Positions 39,837 through 41,582 of a stretch of 41,582 nucleotides of DNA are shown here, piece by piece. Made by a program: the position numbers and the translations under genes. Under the pieces are notes generated by a model. That model saw nothing but the letters and a program-made list of their open reading frames with translations. It did no database searches and was not told the DNA's origin. Each line of letters starts with the position of its first letter. Within the stretch, counting starts at the first letter, position 1. This DNA is from Neisseria sp. (GTDB taxonomy: Bacteria > Pseudomonadota > Gammaproteobacteria > Burkholderiales > Neisseriaceae), in the NCBI RefSeq assembly GCF_030523955.1, contig NZ_JAUNHL010000023.1, positions 1 through 41,582 on the forward strand, read 5' to 3'.

Positions 39837-40090
39837 CCTAAATGTTCTGCGATTTCGTGCAGGTAGGCATCAGGATGCTGTTCGAGATAGTCTGAAAGCT
39901 GTTGCCTGTCTATTTTTGTGGCATTACCACCTTTGACTTGATGCGCCAGTGAACCTGTTTGTTCATAGAGTCGCAGCCAACTGCTCAGCGTTTTGTCGCT
40001 GATACCGTATACACGGCAGACTTGGCTTGCATTTTTGCATTGCCGGTAATATTCGATTGCTTTTTGTCGGAGTTCTATTGGGTAGGCCAT
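39740..40090 (-). CDS. IS630-family transposase, DNA-binding part
   Basis: The 116-residue frame opens MAYPIELRQKAIEYYRQ and has two helix-turn-helix units (NASQVCRVYGISDKTLSSWL and HEIAEHLGCSAPNVSYLLKV), which bind the terminal repeats. It overlaps the catalytic frame, and the ribosome is expected to slip at RKK to make the full transposase. If no slip occurs, a short binding protein that could act as an inhibitor is produced. Confidence 0.85.
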   Translation of the reverse strand: MAYPIELRQKAIEYYRQCKNASQVCRVYGISDKTLSSWLRLYEQTGSLAHQVKGGNATKIDRQQLSDYLEQHPDAYLHEIAEHLGCSAPNVSYLLKVMGITRKKRPPHTKNKSPNK

Positions 40091-40193
40091 TTTTTTTGCC
40101 GGTGAGGGGGTTGGACTAAGGTTTGGAACTCTTATTTTAACTCACTATATATCCTGAAACAGGGTAGACGATAGATTGTGTTATCGAGCCTTA

Positions 40194-40237
40194 AAAACAG
40201 AAAGGCCGCCGGCCTGTTCGGGCGGCCTTTCTGTTTT
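40194..40237. terminator. strong bidirectional terminator
   Basis: A perfect 17-bp stem (40194-40210 with 40221-40237) has A-run and T-run ends and a 10-base loop. It separates the IS630-type element from the minus-strand gene at 40339. Confidence 0.85.
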
Positions 40238-40338
40238 AAACCGGCAGGCAGAAAAAAAGGTATCGGAATTCCAAGGCAAGCCCAAGCCAGACTTGCCCCC
40301 TCCTGCGGGAATTGTTATATCGTTAAGCAAGGAATTAG
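40238..40338. other. short spacer before the last complete gene
   Basis: No gene or repeat is seen in these 101 bases. Confidence 0.4.
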
Positions 40339-41124
40339 TTATTGAATAGCAATGGCAAACTGATTCGGCTTAAGACCGTACTTAGTTTCACGCTCTATCA
40401 GATTGATGTGCTTGCGAGCAAAGGATAGCGTTTGCTCTTGGAAACTTCCGATAAGCACAACGTCATAAAGACTGTTTGTAGAAACATCATCTTGATGAAT
40501 CCCCCGATAAATTCGATATTTTTTACCACTGGTAGTCTCGATGTGCAGATAGAAAATAGTTTTTTTCGCAGGATCGTCATTAGGTTTGATTTCAACCTCT
40601 AGTTTTGCTCCTTTTGCATAAAAAGCATACAGTAAATCAGCGTCTTCTTTTTTTAATGTTTTATCAAGATTCCGGCGCGGAAGAGAGCGGCGAACACGGG
40701 AGGATTGATTATCGTCGAACTCCAAAACAAACGGATTATTACTAGGCCCGGGGACATAACTACTACCAGCACCACCGACGTTGTTTTGTCTGTTTAACAT
40801 TCTCAGGATTGAGGCCATCTTATCCTGAACCTGACTATCACTCAGCCGCTCAAAGTAAGCTCTGGTACGTCTTGTAGAGGATACGTCATATTTGTATGAA
40901 CAGCCTAGATCATGCTGGTTCGCATCAATCGCGCTTAAAAAAGCTCGGTGGCTCTTTGCTTCAGGCGTAAATTTCAGTTCAGCCTTTGTGCATTCGGGGC
41001 AGAATATATTTCCGTCATACTTTCCCCGGCTATCATACGTTTTATAAAATTCCTCAAGCACCTCGAATTTTTCGTTATCGTTGATTGGGGGAAAATAAAA
41101 CTCATCATACATTACTTTGGACAT
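40339..41124 (-). CDS. hypothetical protein with N-terminal zinc-binding motif
   Basis: The product is 261 residues from the second of two adjacent ATGs, which is better spaced from AAAGGAGG than the first (41127). A CxxC pair (FCPEC, near residue 43) followed by a His and Cys (QHDLGC, near 72-76) suggests a treble-clef or zinc-ribbon fold, as at the start of CoiA-like and some defence proteins. The middle is a disordered GGAGSSYVPGPSNNP linker, then a basic RRSLPRRNL segment and an alpha/beta C-terminal domain. No enzyme motif recognised. Its place at the edge of a mobile region hints at a defence role, which is unproven. Confidence 0.65.
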   Translation of the reverse strand: MSKVMYDEFYFPPINDNEKFEVLEEFYKTYDSRGKYDGNIFCPECTKAELKFTPEAKSHRAFLSAIDANQHDLGCSYKYDVSSTRRTRAYFERLSDSQVQDKMASILRMLNRQNNVGGAGSSYVPGPSNNPFVLEFDDNQSSRVRRSLPRRNLDKTLKKEDADLLYAFYAKGAKLEVEIKPNDDPAKKTIFYLHIETTSGKKYRIYRGIHQDDVSTNSLYDVVLIGSFQEQTLSFARKHINLIERETKYGLKPNQFAIAIQ

Positions 41125-41133
41125 CATGCTCCT

Positions 41134-41205
41134 CCTTTGTTATTAAATTAAATATGCAAATTCATTTTACATCAAAATTATTCATATTTAATTTAATAAC
41201 AAAGG
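41134..41205. repeat. 23-bp perfect inverted repeat spanning the ribosome binding site
   Basis: Arms 41134-41156 and 41183-41205 are exact inverse copies separated by 26 AT-rich bases. Each arm ends in AAAGG, read outward. The left arm includes part of the Shine-Dalgarno of the minus-strand gene, so a transcript starting to the right would bury it in a hairpin. Confidence 0.85.
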
Positions 41206-41480
41206 CAGCTCGTTCAGTCTGTTTGAATAGCAGAGGCCAAGTATGCTGCGATCATTTTTAATTGAGTGCACAGACTTTTGGAAACGAAAAAAATGCGGCG
41301 GCGGCTAAACCTTTCCTGTATACGATCTATCGCACACATAATCGTCACTCGGCATCGGTTCGATCTGTAAGGGAAACTGATTGCATACCGAATCAACTCC
41401 CGTCAGCTTGATATTAAACCGCCACTGTTTTTGATAACACTTTGTACTGTGTGAATAACGTTGAAATTTGCTGCAAACCC
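41206..41480. other. gap with no supported gene
   Basis: A 60-residue minus-strand frame (41214-41396) lacks a ribosome binding site and recognisable features. I see no repeat or RNA gene. Confidence 0.4.
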
Positions 41481-41582
41481 TTAATGAAAAAGCTTTTTCC
41501 TGATCTCGTCTTGCCGCTCAGGCACACTTAACACACCGCTGTTCTGCAATAGCCGGATATAAGCATTAATATGACTATACCG
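41481..41582 (-). CDS. 3' end of a gene running off the right edge
   Basis: The minus strand is open from the edge to the TAA at 41481-41483, giving 33 residues, including HINAYIRLLQNSGVLSVPER and ending RKKLFH. It reads like the amphipathic C-terminus of a real protein. The family is not recognised from so little sequence. Confidence 0.45.
   Translation of the reverse strand, partial: RYSHINAYIRLLQNSGVLSVPERQDEIRKKLFH

Larger units (their letters stand above)
39232..40149 (-). mobile_element. IS630-family insertion sequence
   Basis: The 918-bp element has TATAGTCAATTAAAATAAGA at the left end and, on the opposite strand, TATAGTGAGTTAAAATAAGA at the right, with flanking TA as expected for IS630/Tc1-mariner elements. 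It holds two overlapping transposase frames linked by a run of eight A (39785-39778, minus strand), a likely -1 frameshift site. Confidence 0.88.

Noticed and set aside
41214-41396. 60-residue minus-strand frame near the right edge
   Set aside because: No ribosome binding site, unusual composition and no recognisable domain.
22947-41582. Search for a right-end copy of the tRNA 3' sequence
   Set aside because: No repeat of the T-arm and acceptor sequence was found by eye, so no attR is reported.

Overview
The window looks like chromosomal DNA of a Neisseriaceae bacterium. The 12-mer TGCCTGTCTGAA, or its reverse complement, occurs about 20 times between genes in the left half, often as inverted pairs that double as terminators. 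This is the TG-wadDUS dialect of the DNA uptake sequence, described for Neisseria wadsworthii and relatives. The gene content (threonine synthase, MsbA, HPr kinase next to RapZ, a fused PabB/PabC) fits a Neisseria-like genome.

Positions 1 to about 22950 are core chromosome: rarA, a hexapeptide acetyltransferase, a small lipoprotein, thrC, msbA, fpr, lysO, a DeoR regulator, nhaD, the ptsN-hprK-rapZ-ylqF run, a GNAT enzyme, another lipoprotein, scpB, rluB, a membrane CheA-like kinase with CheY-like and CheX-like partners, and pabBC. A 102-bp Correia-like miniature element lies before rluB. The core segment ends at a tRNA with a CAU anticodon.

From 22990 to 27600 an integrated element begins directly beside the tRNA. 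It carries a tyrosine integrase, an excisionase-like protein, small unknown proteins and IncP-type conjugation genes (traL, traM, trbM). gltX follows at 27774-29168. It is flanked by AG-DUS (AGGCCGTCTGAA) rather than the host dialect and lies between two nearly identical 46-bp repeats, so it may have arrived by transformation from another Neisseria.

From 29350 to 39100 the DNA is AT-richer and mosaic. Small unknown genes on the minus strand lie left of a lambda-like control region. That region has a repressor, a Cro-like protein, matching operators at left and right early promoters, and a highly structured leader or antisense RNA zone. A replication protein, iteron-like repeats, a MazE antitoxin with a gutted mazF, and a small HTH protein follow. 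The HTH gene sits beside the most striking feature of the window: about 30 copies of a pentamer related to ATCTA, all in one orientation, repeating every 10-12 bp over 320 bp. This resembles a plasmid partition or iteron array that presents its sites on one face of the helix. An IS5-family element, a 226-bp inverted repeat, plasmid-type accessory genes including an N-6 methylase-like protein, and an IS630-family element complete this part. The combination of phage control genes with plasmid replication, partition and stability functions suggests a phage-plasmid or plasmid-derived element that has integrated and partly decayed. No structural phage genes are present.

The last 1.4 kb hold one unknown zinc-motif protein, an unusual 23-bp perfect inverted repeat covering its ribosome binding site, and the end of a gene running off the window.
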